A stretch of DNA of 64,000 nt from Coccinella septempunctata. Lineage: Eukaryota > Arthropoda > Insecta > Coleoptera > Coccinellidae. The position numbers were made by a program, and so were the translations under genes. Below, piece after piece: positions 32,279 through 42,900 of the stretch. The notes below the pieces were generated by a model. The model saw nothing but the letters and a program-made list of their open reading frames with translations. It did not search any database and was not told the DNA's origin. The stretch spans positions 17,249,521 to 17,313,520 of the forward strand of contig NC_058193.1 of assembly GCF_907165205.1 (NCBI RefSeq), read 5' to 3'. Position 1 is the first letter of the stretch. Every line of letters starts with the position of its first letter.

Positions 32279-32590
32279 TCACTCCAGTCCCATCCTGCCC
32301 AAAAAGGAGATGATGTTGGGGGGGGAGTGATTCTTGAGTTCTTCTAGGATCATCTTCGGAGAACCAAATACTCCATGTCCAACCCTGTCTGCCGCCGGGC
32401 AGTCACAGAGGATATGCTCAATCGTTTCTAAGCAGAGCGGGTCACTGACGATGCTGAGCTTTTTAAGATGGGCTCTGAGTCTACAATGTCCTGTGAAAGC
32501 CGCCATTATAGATCTCAGATTTGTTCTAGAAAATCCTAGCCAACGTCTGGTGTATGGGCTGGGAGGCACTGAAATAGCTATGGAAGCCTA
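32279..32590 (-). pseudogene. LINE ORF2 end after RNase H
   Basis: The minus-strand frame reads FTGHCRLRAHLKKLSI, then DPLCLETIEHILCDCPAADR, then FLGRMGLE and a stop at 32279. The pattern LTGHxxLRxHL ... DPxCxxxxEHILCxCPA is the zinc-finger-like end that follows RNase H in I/R1-type non-LTR elements. The upstream RT and RNase H are gone, so this is a relic. Confidence 0.75.
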
Positions 32591-32599
32591 ACGCACTAT

Positions 32600-33480
32600 T
32601 GCATGACCCTGTATAGCTAAATCCCTTGCGCTAACACAGTAACTCAAGCGCAAATTCACTGCGCCATAGCAATACCACAATGATCAAGAATGGGGAATTC
32701 ACCTCAATTTGGGTTATCACTGCATATGCAAGTTTAAACTGAATAATTATGAGTTTAATTCATGATTTTTTCAAATTCACCGCGGAAACTATTCGAAATC
32801 ATCCTTCAAATATGGGGTTTTAAAATTTAAATCGCTTTGTGCGGAGTTTACGATTTGGCAACAGCGCATACCAGACAATGAAAAGAACCATTGTTCTGAT
32901 CTGACATTTCATTTATAAAATAACAGCTGTTGATCTACAGGCGCATACTTACTGGCGAGCTTCAACTGCAACCGGCCATAAAAATCCCATAGAATTTTAC
33001 GACCTTCCTCGTTCGTTGCAGACTTCATAGACAGCCATCTTTGTCTATCTCATCAAGATATTGCATTTGTTGTCCTTTATTATCAAGGCATATTTCAGTC
33101 GATGTTGCCAGCTTGTACAATTCTCACAAAACGCTTCAAACTTTAAATACCTATTTTTATTTTTCATTTCCAAGTGCTTAGAATAATTTTTTTTGGGAAA
33201 CGGTTGAAATGGTTATTTCAAAATGTGACGTTTCAAAGATATTTCATAAAAAATACAACATTTTCGTCAGAAGGAGTATTCCCTATTATCGAGTGTGCGA
33301 CTCAAACACTCTGGACTCCGAGGGCTTTTACTTTTAGTGCAAACGGCTATATCGGCTCTTTCGGCTCAACGGATCAACATAGTGAATAATTCACACCGGT
33401 TTGAAGTTGGCAGACTGTTTTACGGAAATAGCCGAAGGCTTGGACCAGTGGTGTACGGTCGGAAATAGATTTCTCGTGCA
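32600..33480. other. No recognised feature
   Basis: AT-rich. An open frame at 33174-33389 has no recognised domain and no supporting signals. Confidence 0.35.
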
Positions 33481-34145
33481 AATGTACCTAATTCTTTTTT
33501 TTCACAGGAAGGTTCAACTCTTAATATTAGGTTTTTTTTTCACACGGTGACGGAACACGAACAGATTTCATACGATGATACAATAGTGCGAAAGGAAAAT
33601 TTTGTGAAAAAATTGCCGACTTCGGATGGGACGGCGGGGTTGTAAATTCAACCCTTAACACTCATAATTTTTTTCACAAGGAAAACGACGATGGAGCACA
33701 AACAGATGTTGTAAGCGGATTCAGTAGTGCGAAGGGAACATTCTTTTCAAAATTGCGGACTTCGGATGGGACGGCAGGGTGGAAAGTTCAACCCTTAACA
33801 TTTATCATTTTTTTTTTCACAAGGAAAACAACTCGGAAAACGACGACGGAGCACTATCCAATTTTGTACGATGATTTGGTAGAGCGAAAGGAACATTCTG
33901 TGAAAAAACACGCGGGGTTGAAAGTTCAACCCTTAACATTGAAATTTTTTTTCACTAGGAAAAACAAACAGATTTTGTACGATGATTCAGTTGTGCGAAA
34001 GGAACATTCTGTGAAAAATTGCGGATGAGACGGCGGAGTTGAAAGTTCAACCCTTAGCAGTCAATTTTTTTTCACAAGGTAAACGAGGACGGACCACGAA
34101 CATATTTTGTACGATGATTCAATAGGGTGGAAGGAATATTCTGGG
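33481..34145 (+). repeat. Tandem array, five units of about 121-140 bp
   Basis: Units begin at the ttcaaccctta-type string at 33513, 33647, 33787, 33925 and 34046. Each holds a poly-T stretch, ttcacaagga, ttttgtacgatgatt and aaggaacattctgtgaaaaa. One full spacing is 138 bp, so a frame at 33753-34028 carries a repeated peptide (FFFTRK ... RKEHSVK), but this is likely incidental. The array stands directly before a PLE-like terminal segment. Confidence 0.8.
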
Positions 34146-34159
34146 TTGAACCCTGCCAT

Positions 34160-34340
34160 CCTATCGGAGTCCGAAGAAATTCAAAGGAGATGTATCGTTC
34201 ATTTTGTTGATGATGTCTAGCTTAGTTATAAACCTGTATTGTTCGGTGAAGCCTTCTAAAGGTTGATTCTTACTTGTTCATGTTACTGAACCTAAGTGAA
34301 CCGAAACGTCGACGAAGAATAAAAAGAGTACACATTCAAA
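34160..34340 (+). mobile_element. PLE-like terminal segment with GAAACGTC
   Basis: ctgaacctaagtgaaccgaa continues to acgtcgacgaagaataaaaa. The CCGAAACGTC string is shared with other PLE terminal repeats here (36743, 61753, 63655). The hammerhead core box is not conserved, but gttca and tgaac can pair. A relic. Confidence 0.35.
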
Positions 34341-34409
34341 CTAGCCCTTTCATTCATCCACTAAACCCCGATAATTCTGATATCGATTTACACGTGGATT
34401 TAATTCGTA

Positions 34410-34869
34410 GGCCCGGTACTTTCACCTTCGAATAAATTTTATTCACTGTCAATAAGTATCCGTCAAATAATTTCCTATCTGAAGGATACCTTATTTCGGT
34501 GCATTCAGATGAAATAATTATTTGACGAATAACAATTCTGTGGAAACACGGTTTACTACTTTTCACTGATTAATGTAAAATAAGAGACCGCATTGTAGAA
34601 ATTGTCATAATTCCAACTACAAAGAAAGCAAATATTTCGTGAAAATCACACAGAAAATAACCATACATCCAGAATCTTAAAAATTCAACCAATAATGACG
34701 TACCGACATTCGATCTATGACAAATAAAATCTTATTAACGAGTTTCAATGACAGATTTATTCGATGAATAACACTATCTGAAAGTGAAAAGACTGCATTT
34801 TTACTTATCCTAAGAATAAGACTTATTTATCGAATAAATTTAGTTATTCGCACGTGAAAGTACCGGGCC
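34410..34869. mobile_element. Harbinger-like MITE, longer family copy 2
   Basis: Same ends as 30742-30961 (GGCCCGGTACTTTCACCTTC, inverse cgtgaaagtaccgggcc), flanked by GTA/TTA. It carries about 240 extra bases after aaattttattcac before rejoining at aatgacgtaccgacattc. Either this copy has an insertion or copy 1 a deletion. Confidence 0.8.
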
Positions 34870-35000
34870 TTAGTGGTATATAGTTCACTAGGATGCATGC
34901 CTTGAAAACAAATATGCGAAGGGATTCTTCTTTCACAAATCCACAACACCAAAAAAATTAAAAAACTGCCTATAGGTTTTCGACAAAACTGTTCAATCAC

Positions 35001-35034
35001 GACATGTGTTTTGCTATTAAAATAGCATCTTCAG
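35001..35034 (-). ncRNA. Hammerhead-like motif at a PLE end
   Basis: On the minus strand CTGAAGA, a perfect 6-bp stem TGCTAT/ATAGCA with loop TTTA, then AAAAC and ACATGTC. The core matches CUGANGA, but the G of GAAA is A. The possible cleavage triplet is GUC. It lies just downstream of the minus-strand PLE relic 35200-35934, the expected place. Confidence 0.45.
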
Positions 35035-35039
35035 GTGGG

Positions 35040-35105
35040 AAGGTAAACTGGTACGACCGGTAATCGGGGGGATCGTAGGTTCGAATCCTGCAGTGGGTGG
35101 TACTT
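35040..35105 (+). other. tRNA-like segment, pseudogene or SINE head
   Basis: A B-box ggttcgaatcc lies in a T-arm-like hairpin (gtagg ttcgaat cctgc), preceded by cgaccggtaatcgg that can fold as an anticodon-arm-like hairpin with loop CCGGTAA. The acceptor 5' strand is missing and position 33 is not T, so this is not a working tRNA. Confidence 0.4.
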
Positions 35106-35199
35106 TTTTCAGAATTCAATTCCTGTCTGCATGCCGTCAAAACTTTCATGATATTAAATTTCAGACATTAAACTATCTTCTCAATGTAAACTATTATAT

Positions 35200-35934
35200 A
35201 TATATTTTGCTACCCAGCAAAATATATAAGAAATAAGTCTACTCTACTCCTCAAAATCTACAATTGATCTTTTTTTATGTGAGCGACTAAACTGACGAAA
35301 ATGCTACTAGTTGAATACAATTAATGAAAGAAATTCAGTATTGATTATTGAGGTCAATCTGGTCTTTTAGTAAATCCGAGAACTTACATTCATTTCAAAA
35401 CTTTTTGAGATATGCAATTTTTGAGTTTTCATACGTAAAATTTCGAAGTCTTCTTCAAAGTTTTGCTCTGCATTCAACAGAGGCTCAGAAAACGTAGAAT
35501 TTCCAATGCTCTTGATGAAACAATTTATGTGTTCTAATATTCTTTGCTAAAATTTTCTGCCGATTTGACCTATGTATAGAAAGATGAACAATCACAAGTA
35601 AGTTTATAAACTGCACATTTATCTTCCTTATTCGTTTGATCTTTATTATTCTTTATGTATTTACCTGGAAGATTTTCCTTTTTGAAAGCTAATTTGATAC
35701 CGATTTCAAAAAGGCTGACGTTTTTCCAATACTCTTTCCTGAATAAGATTTCATTTATATTTGTGATAAGTTTCTACTTGTTTCACTGCTGTTTTGAATA
35801 ACTTTTTCGCAAGCATCCTGTCTATTAATTCCGCATTAAGACAATGGTTTGAGACTATTTTCGCCTCAAAATTTCAAAATAACAGAGATTTGGAGACAAT
35901 GAGTGGGCTCACTAAAATTAAGACATCAAATATA
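35200..35934 (-). pseudogene. Penelope-like element, GIY-YIG and RT thumb relic
   Basis: Minus-strand frames show (right to left) NHCLNAELIDRMLAKKLFKT, then ENLPGKYIKNN, then CAVYKLTCDCSSFYT followed by a stop. The last matches the start of the PLE GIY-YIG endonuclease (VYKLTC ... YIGQT). Then NSTFSEPLLNAEQNFEEDF follows, typical of the PLE C-terminal extension. Frameshifts and stops throughout. The enzyme would have nicked target DNA for reverse transcription. A DNA-element end starts at 35935, so the upstream RT core is cut off. Confidence 0.6.
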
Positions 35935-37592
35935 GGAATTACCTATCACATCAGGTGGGGGAAAGTCGGATAGCACCGGACAGCGGGTATCACCGGACAT
36001 TCATCGTTTTCTTGGATTTATCATTTTACCCCCTCCTTTGAATGACCAAACGAACTGATTCTATGTAAGCGCAAACATATCTTTAGTTGACCTTGATATT
36101 TTCAGCCGTTTGGGAAATAAACGTTAAATTGTGATTTTTTGTGATTGACACGTGGACAGAATAAACTTTGAGGCCTCCCTTCTCTTGATTGGTAGGTGTT
36201 AAGATGGTCTCCAAGGCATAGTGCAAAAATTAATGAGTAGTGAGAATGAAAACGTGCACAAATACCCTGCATTTCCAATATCTCCAGAATAAATGGCTAA
36301 TTGATTGCAAGGTGCATGTCGGGTATCACCGGACACAAGACACAAGCATGTCGGGCATTACCGGACAAAAATAATTTCAATATATTGTTATCAAAATTTC
36401 GAAGTCATGAAGTTCTAGAAAATCTCCTCAAAATCAAGATAATCCAACAAGATACTTTATGCTCAGCACAGTCCACCAAAGGCAAAAACCAATGATCAAC
36501 AAATTCACAAAAAATGTTCGTGATGATCTCGAAGAAATTTTGCCAGTTCCGAATGCTGCAGATATTTAAAAAAAGGGCTCACTTGCACTCCATTATAAAT
36601 TACTTGGAAGAAAAAAATGAAAAAGAGGCTAAAGGAGTAAATTTGAACGAAACTAGTTGAAAAAAAAAAAAACAAAAACTAAAATGAAATGAAAGAATAT
36701 TGGGATTCTTGGACTAATTTTCTTTATTGTTCTTCAATACAATGCCGACGTTTCGAAACGACTTGTTTCTTTTTCAAGGCTAAAAATTTTTAAACACATT
36801 AAAATTTTTCATTCGAGATCATTCGTACACACAATTACCTAGTATTCTGAACAATATCGTCGATAAAAATTTAAGTTTGGTTTCATATTTCAAAGAGATC
36901 TAATTTTTTAAAAAACTTTCAACGTTGTTTCAGGAAGACGCGGAATATTGGCTACGACAGATGACGTCGTTGTTGGCATGTGACATAGAAATTTTGACGT
37001 TCGTAGAGTTCGTGTTCATCTGTCGCCGCCACTAGTCTTTGTCAGGGGTGTACTCTACTATATCAGGAAATTCCGTATCGATTGATCAATGAAGGTTAAA
37101 AACACAAAATATACAAAAACATACAGAAATATGCATCTAACTAAATGGACGATAACCTAAGAACAACAAAAAACTAAAATTTTCTGGATTTACAGTGTTG
37201 TGAGCAGAGACAACCAAGGATGTCTCTGGTGGTGAGTGTAATGAATGGATCTATATGAGGGATGCTCTGACGTAGAAAAGGGTCATACGTAATACAAGTG
37301 TGATTATTTTTAAAATTTAGCTTTTTTCAGCAGTATCTACAATTTTTTTTCGTGTCCGATGTTACCCTCTAGTCTTGAAGAAATTCAAAGTGTTCACTTT
37401 ATTTTCTTTGAACGATGTATGTTTATTTTATGAAGTGTATGTTTGTACCTTTTCAGGACATGTGAAGTTTATGTGGAATAATCATTTCATACTAAGTTTG
37501 TTGAAAACTTCGAGGATAAATTTATGTTTTAATATTTTTTCGTATCATGTCCGGTAATACACGACTTTCCCCTATAGCTATTACGGTAATTC
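35935..37592. mobile_element. DNA element with GGGGAAAGTCG ends and CACCGGACA repeats
   Basis: Left ggaattacctatcacatcag then gggggaaagtcgg; right, inverted, ggtaattc and cgactttcccc. Subterminal tatcaccggacat/ttaccggac repeats occur near 35976, 36325, 36355 and inverted near 37549. A short frame near 36460-36567 reads HQRQKPMINKFTKNVRDDLE and ends in TAA, possibly a transposase tail. The terminal pairing is imperfect, so the boundaries are approximate. Confidence 0.5.
36743..36784 (-). ncRNA. Hammerhead-like motif, U3/A8 type
   Basis: The minus strand reads CTTGAAAAA, then stem GAAAC/GTTTC around AAGTC, then GAAACGTCGG. Compared with CUGANGA the bases at positions 3 and 8 are U and A, which could still pair. 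It lies inside the DNA element 35935-37592, so a PLE end probably inserted there. Confidence 0.4.
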
Positions 37593-37599
37593 ACAGTTC

Positions 37600-38340
37600 A
37601 AAAGTAACAAGTCACACTTCTCTAATTTAATTTTCATTATTATTGAATTTCTCATTTTCCCACCTTGAAATATATACAAAATATACCGAAGATTCTAGTC
37701 AAGAGCATAAATCGTTCCTTCATGTCGGACTATACTCTAATTTGGATCAGATTTTATCTTCAGTTCTTCTGGCCTTCATCAACAAAAATCAGGACACATC
37801 AGCTGGAAAAACGACGAGTACAACGGGAATCTACATTTCCCATTTACACATTACAACTGAACACATGAAACAGAATGAATGAGGAATTCAAATAACGAAC
37901 GCATTTCCGGCGATCCCGAGTAATGGCATGACACTAGACGGTTTTCCATTTCGTGCTTTGTTTCCAGTTTCAGCCTCTATGTGCGAATTCCCCGGATGTC
38001 TAGAAAGTTCATTTCTGCCGAAATTCTTCATGCTATATGGTTCGAAAGTTTCAACAGAATTTTCACGACGGCAATGATAAAAAAAATGGGTTTGAAATGG
38101 ACCGTGAAGATCCTTTCTGAAAAGACGAAGGGTAGTTTACACCGTTTGCGGCATTGAATTGTTTCTAGGTGTAATCCAGCGTATGGGTCGCGCATAAAAG
38201 TGTATCTAATCGAATAAGAAGATGAGACATTGAACAATTCTGATATTGATAATACGGATCTGATAGGTATGTAATTCATGATGTCTTTATCCCGCAAAAA
38301 ATACTGATACGTGAAATAATTATAAGGAATAAATAGTTTT
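37600..38340. other. No recognised feature
   Basis: Overlapping frames at 37643-37882 have no known domain. The rest is AT-rich. Confidence 0.35.
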
Positions 38341-38344
38341 CAGA

Positions 38345-40137
38345 ATGAAATAAGAATTTTATATCAACGATACTAAGTTCTGATAACAAGCAGATTATTT
38401 TTGATTTTGATGAAAATTCAATATTCAATTGTTCAAATGTAGAAATCCCAACAGAAGCCCGAATCGTTTTAGTTTTGGGCCCTAAACATGGCGTCGTTCC
38501 AAAAACTGTCCCAATTTTGGATGTTATAAAGGACATTGAGAGTTTTGTCCATGCACTCACCGTTGAAGAGGATGAGAAAAACACCATCAGATCAAGATGT
38601 ATGAGATTACTACTAAATTTCCTCCACAGACCGAGCAACGTGGATCCCTTAAACAAGTAGAGTCATTCGGGGTAACTGAGCGCAATGGGTAAGTGTGCGC
38701 AGTGCGTATATCTCGACTATGCAATGTATGAAAGAGGGATTCATTTGGGTGAAACAAGGGCGCAGAATCGCCATATTAGTTTTTCATAGGAGTGCGCCGT
38801 GCCACGTTTCTTTAACTTTTTATTTGCAATCAATCAAATTCACTAGTTTTCTTGTTAATTTTTAGCATCTCTGCACATTCTGCCAGGTCCAAGTTCCGAG
38901 TCCCTCAGTGTCAAACAATATTTTATTCGATCATGGGCATATTAATCTAAATATATAATAAAAAATTTTAGGTTGGGCTGCTCAACTCTATAAGAACGTC
39001 AATTCAAATTTTGGCTTACTGGGGAAAGTGTGCGCGAGTAAGTGTACGCATAGATTCATTATATGGGCATTAGTTCAGTGAGGAATAAATTATGACATTG
39101 TTGATTTTCTTGGTTAAGACTCGATCAATATTGTCCCATTTGTTCAGAAAAATATGAAGAGCCACCAACAGGGGAATATATCAAGTGTTGTGTTAACCAA
39201 GAATTGTGGCACGAAAAATAATGTACTGCTTGTAAAAAGGCGCTTCTGTATTGACAATAAACAGCATTTCTCTAATATTGTAACATTTTGATGACAGTAT
39301 TTTGGAATTTGTTTTGATTGTGTGGTTCACTAAGCACTGCGTTCACTTACCCCGTGAGGGTGCGCACACTTACCCGCAATACGGGGCATGTGAAGGCACT
39401 CCGACTTTCTCTATTAAATTCTTTTTTGTGGAAAGAAAACGTTTTTGTTTGTTTGCTTTTTGATGTTTTCTTATAGATTAGAAAATTCTCTATCTTATGA
39501 ATATGTTTTAATTTTCCTAGCTTCAACATTTGAAACAGGGTATGGCTTGAAAGGCAAAAGTGCGCACAGTTGCCCCGAATGACTCTACTACAGAACAACA
39601 TCAAAATTCATAAAGGATAACCCAGACATTATCATGAGTAGATCAGACAAAGGCAATACCAATTCCTCAAAACACTTAAAGATGTAAAAATAATCAGTGA
39701 AACGCAATACAAACAACTGATAAAATACAACAACATAACTCAGCAACTGTATTGCTTGGGAAAAACGCACAAACTCCTCCAGACAAACAATCCAGTGTAG
39801 TGTATGAAGTTGCCTGCTCAAATTGTAAAAAAGGGTAAGTGGGACAGACTAAACAATATTTAAGTGAGAGAATAAGACAACATGTATGGGATGCAGCACA
39901 AGTACATAATAACAGAGGGAACAAAACAGCGTTGACCCAACATATGAAAAAGGAAGGACATAAGTTCAATTTTAACAACGTAAAAATTTTAGATAGGGAA
40001 CAGAAATATTCAAAGACTCATAAGTGAAATGGTGTTCATAAGGAAAATGAATTCGGTCAATTTTAGAGAAGATACTAATAATCTTAGTAAATTTTACGAC
40101 TGTACTATTTCTAGGATGACAACTAGATTATAGTTAG
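38345..40137 (+). pseudogene. Penelope-like element, RT core deleted, split by a DNA transposon
   Basis: Plus-strand frames show the PLE N-terminal region (VLVLGPKHGVVPKTVPILDV, RSRCMRLLLNFLHRPSN), interrupted at 38660-39585. Then come DNPDIIMSRSDKGNT (early RT, ADKGN-like) and LYCLGKTHKLLQTNNPV (like YGLPKIHK). The frame then jumps straight to the GIY-YIG domain: VVYEVACSNCKKG, a stop, VGQTKQYLSERIRQH, KTALTQHMKKEGHKFNF, and SEMVFIRKMNSVNF. All RT palm motifs, including the catalytic DD pair, are missing. It was inactive before or after the transposon insertion. Confidence 0.8.
38660..39585. mobile_element. TA-flanked DNA transposon in a PLE
   Basis: 926 bp. The ends GAGTCATTCGGGGTAACTG and the inverse cagttgccccgaatgactc pair over about 25 bp. 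TA lies at 38658-38659 and 39586-39587, consistent with a Tc1/mariner-type target. Subterminal gtaagtgtgcgca motifs recur near 38690, 39022 and 39042 and inverted near 39360. Removing it with one TA keeps the PLE reading frame in phase. No transposase is readable. Confidence 0.85.
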
Positions 40138-40378
40138 AACAGGACATTTGAAACAAATCAATATGAAAACTTCATATTTTCTACCTGCTGGTGTTTTGTT
40201 CGTTGGCTAGTTAACTACTTTAAATTTGGATTCCATGACCTTGACTCTTGTAGCGTAGACACATCTAGGTTCCGGGCTTTGACTTATGTTAGTTTAAATT
40301 TAAGTTCTATGTTTGTGACGTATGTGAGACCCATAGATATACTAAAATAACATGGATGAGCCCTCCCATATTCGAGCT

Positions 40379-41095
40379 ATGGAAGAATGTGTTGCCGAGA
40401 GAGATAGAGCTAGTAGTGGCAAAAAGCCCGCAAATTCCATTTAAAAAGCATTGAATGAGTGTGGAAATTCTGTTATTTGTGCGTTTTTCATGACAATTCT
40501 AGGAGCAAACATGAAAATATTGGGCGCATGCATTTCCTGAATGATTTGTTTTTATAGCTGAAAAAATTCATGAATATGAAAATTCAAGGAACTTAGCAAG
40601 AAGAAAAATATAAATCCTATTGCGATCGCAGTAATGGTTCATTTAATGAATTTAAATGAATACAGAGTGTTTCAAACTTCAATACAATAAGTTTAGGGGT
40701 TTATTCCCTTGGGAAGTTTATATAAACATAGGACATCAAACGCCAGCTGTGCGGTTTTAAAAGTTTTCTTTTGGGTTTTATCAGGGAAGTTGAATACTGA
40801 CGGCACTGATCCTACTTTTAAATTTTTATTGCCATTAACATAAAATAGTCCTCAATGGGAATGAAATTTTTTCTTTTTACCGCCAGTTTGTACAGTTTAT
40901 GGCTGCACAAGATTTAACCATTATGTATAAGTGTTATTAAACACTTTTATTTCAAAACACTGGGGAAAATCGCATAAAAAGCACAACGACAGCAAACGAC
41001 AAACACTCGTAAACAACGTTTTTATCGAGCTTTTTGCCACTACTAGCTCTATCTTTCTCTAGGCAACACGTTTCTCTTTCCTTTACCGCTTCCAT
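40379..41095. mobile_element. Inverted-repeat element, gtgttgcc ends
   Basis: gtgttgccgagagagataga at 40389 and its near-complement at 41038-41069 (gcctagagaaagatagagct when inverted) form arms of about 45 bp, continuing ctagtagtggcaaaaagc. About 717 bp in total. No ORF and no clear target duplication. Confidence 0.6.
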
Positions 41096-41470
41096 TGTAA
41101 GTTATAATTTCTATGGTGAGACCTGACAATTAATGAATTTGTTTACGTGTCCTATAGATTAAGATTATGATTTTTATTCCTGACTACGAAAAATCGGATA
41201 ATTCATGTTACTATTTTTTTTTTCAACTTTTAAGATCTTTTGCCGTATTATAACGAGGTAATGATTGTAGGATTGTTTTGTGTATTCATACATTTCTTCA
41301 ATAAAGAATAATTTTTTCCAGTCTTGAGAAAGGAACGTCGACGGAGTTATAAAAAGCCTTTGATTTGTCCAACTCCCTACGATACCACTTTCATTCAATT
41401 GTTATTTTAGTATGTAGTGATATGTTTCGATCGAGAGGGTAACCGAGGGGATTTTCTACGGCGAAAGATT
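41096..41470. other. No recognised feature
   Basis: AT-rich; a 74-codon minus-strand frame at 41174-41398 has no domain. Confidence 0.35.
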
Positions 41471-41480
41471 GCCTCCCTCA

Positions 41481-41541
41481 CGGATCTCCTTGGATCTCCT
41501 CGGATCTCCTCGAATCTCCTTGGATCTCTTTGGATCTCCTC
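41481..41541 (+). repeat. 10-bp minisatellite ggatctcctc
   Basis: Six to seven units of ggatctcctt/cggatctcct variants in a row, read as LDLLGSPRIS in one frame. No gene is implied. Confidence 0.85.
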
Positions 41542-41629
41542 TTGGAGTTTCCTTGGAGCTTCTCTATATTCGCAGAGTTGATCAACCAGCTATATTTCAG
41601 TTAATTAATAGCAGCTTTGGCCTTAGTTT

Positions 41630-41866
41630 TTTTCTGCTGCTGAGTACTGTTGCTCTGTTTGGTTCAACAGGGCTCACGTCAATAAAATCGATACCCTACT
41701 CAATGATTCTATGAGGATTGTTAGTGGAACTGTCAAAACTACACCTCTGCATTGGTTGCCTGTGCTGTCAAACATCGTACCACCTCATATTCGCCGACAG
41801 GTGGCAGTGTCGAAATCTTGGAATAAATGCCATTCCTTCCCAAATTTATTCCCAATTTTATCATAA
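41630..41866 (+). pseudogene. LINE RT C-terminal fragment
   Basis: The frame with AEYCCSVWFNRAHVNKIDTL, NDSMRIVSGTVKTTPLHWLP, VLSNIVPPHIRRQVAV and a TAA at 41864-41866 matches the post-RT end of Jockey/CR1-like elements (AEYCxPVW ... NxxLRxITGxLKTTP..WLPVLSNIAPPxIRR). There is no RT domain upstream, so this is a 5'-truncated relic. It belongs to a different family from those at 412 and 1258. Confidence 0.8.
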
Positions 41867-42217
41867 TAGTAATTACTGACAGTCCTACCAACATACAAAA
41901 ACTACAAATAAATATTAAAAATACTCAACGCGGGCAATTTAAATGAGAATTTCCAGATACTTTTTTGTCAGAGTGTAGAGTTTAGCTGAGACTATAGAAT
42001 TTTTCATATTTTTAACTGAAAGGCCAACTGAACTGACCGTGTTTGGGGGTTCAATTTTGAAGTTTTGCAACTTTTCAGTTCAGTTTGTGTCGAACAAGGG
42101 TGCGCATCAACGTGTCGCGTAAACAAAACCAAGTGATTGTTGACTCCATCGTCATATATAGATCGAACTTTGCTTATGGCAAGTTAAATTTGCCGAATAC
42201 CTTGGTCGCGCCAAGTA

Positions 42218-42387
42218 CAGGGTGATTCATAACATAGGTAAAGGGCAGATTGTTTGGACCAAAATATGGCGGTAGGACCAAATATACCTCAATAAAATAT
42301 TGCTGTGGAAAAAGATAGAGGGCGTTGAAGTTCGAAAGTCAAACAATCTGCCCTTAGCCTATGTCCCAATAGTTATAAATCACCCTG
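42218..42387. mobile_element. CAGGGTGATTC MITE
   Basis: 170 bp. The ends CAGGGTGATTCATAA and the inverse ttataaatcaccctg, inner arms aagggcagattgtttg / caaacaatctgccctt. TA is on the left; the right flank has become TT. Confidence 0.8.
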
Positions 42388-42767
42388 TTTATATGCGAAG
42401 ATAAATTGCGTTTTTGTAGCCACTTCTTGCACTACTGTTTACGCTTTCTCCCTTTTCTTCTTGGCAAAATTGCAGAAAGTAAACTGAGAACAGCCAAAAT
42501 CATCGGACCTTCTCGAATCCATAGAGCAAACTGAAAGATTTACCACATCCACTGCTGCAGTTCTAACTGTACAGTTAAAACTACGTGAGTGGCCTGAAAT
42601 CCCCCAGTTTCTCCAAAAATTGAGAGAACAAAAAATGTTTCATTATATGGCGTAATAAATTCGATTGTGTTTCAGCTAGCTTCAAGGAGGTTTCCACAGA
42701 TATTCAGTACAGTTTTGTTTAGTGTAGTGTACACTACACTCTGAACTGAATGTGAGAGTATAGGCCC

Positions 42768-42900
42768 ATTATAATAATAATAATAATAAATGTCTTTATT
42801 TCACCAGAAATCTCAAGGGGAAGTTCACCCAAAGGTGCTCTACCACTTAACCCTTGTAGTTTACGAAAAAATACATTTGAATATACCTAAATCAAAAAAA
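42768..42900 (-). repeat. TAA microsatellite, possible LINE 3' end
   Basis: Seven or eight taa units followed by atgtctttatttcacc. On the minus strand this is ggtgaaataaagacat then (tta)n, as in I/Jockey-type LINE tails. No coding part is visible. Confidence 0.4.

Noticed and set aside
33753..34028. Repeat-containing protein
   Set aside because: The peptide repeat follows from a 138-bp DNA tandem unit being a multiple of three; other units have different lengths and break the frame.
35040..35105. Functional tRNA gene
   Set aside because: Good T-arm and B-box, but no acceptor 5' strand and no U33, so kept only as a tRNA-like segment.
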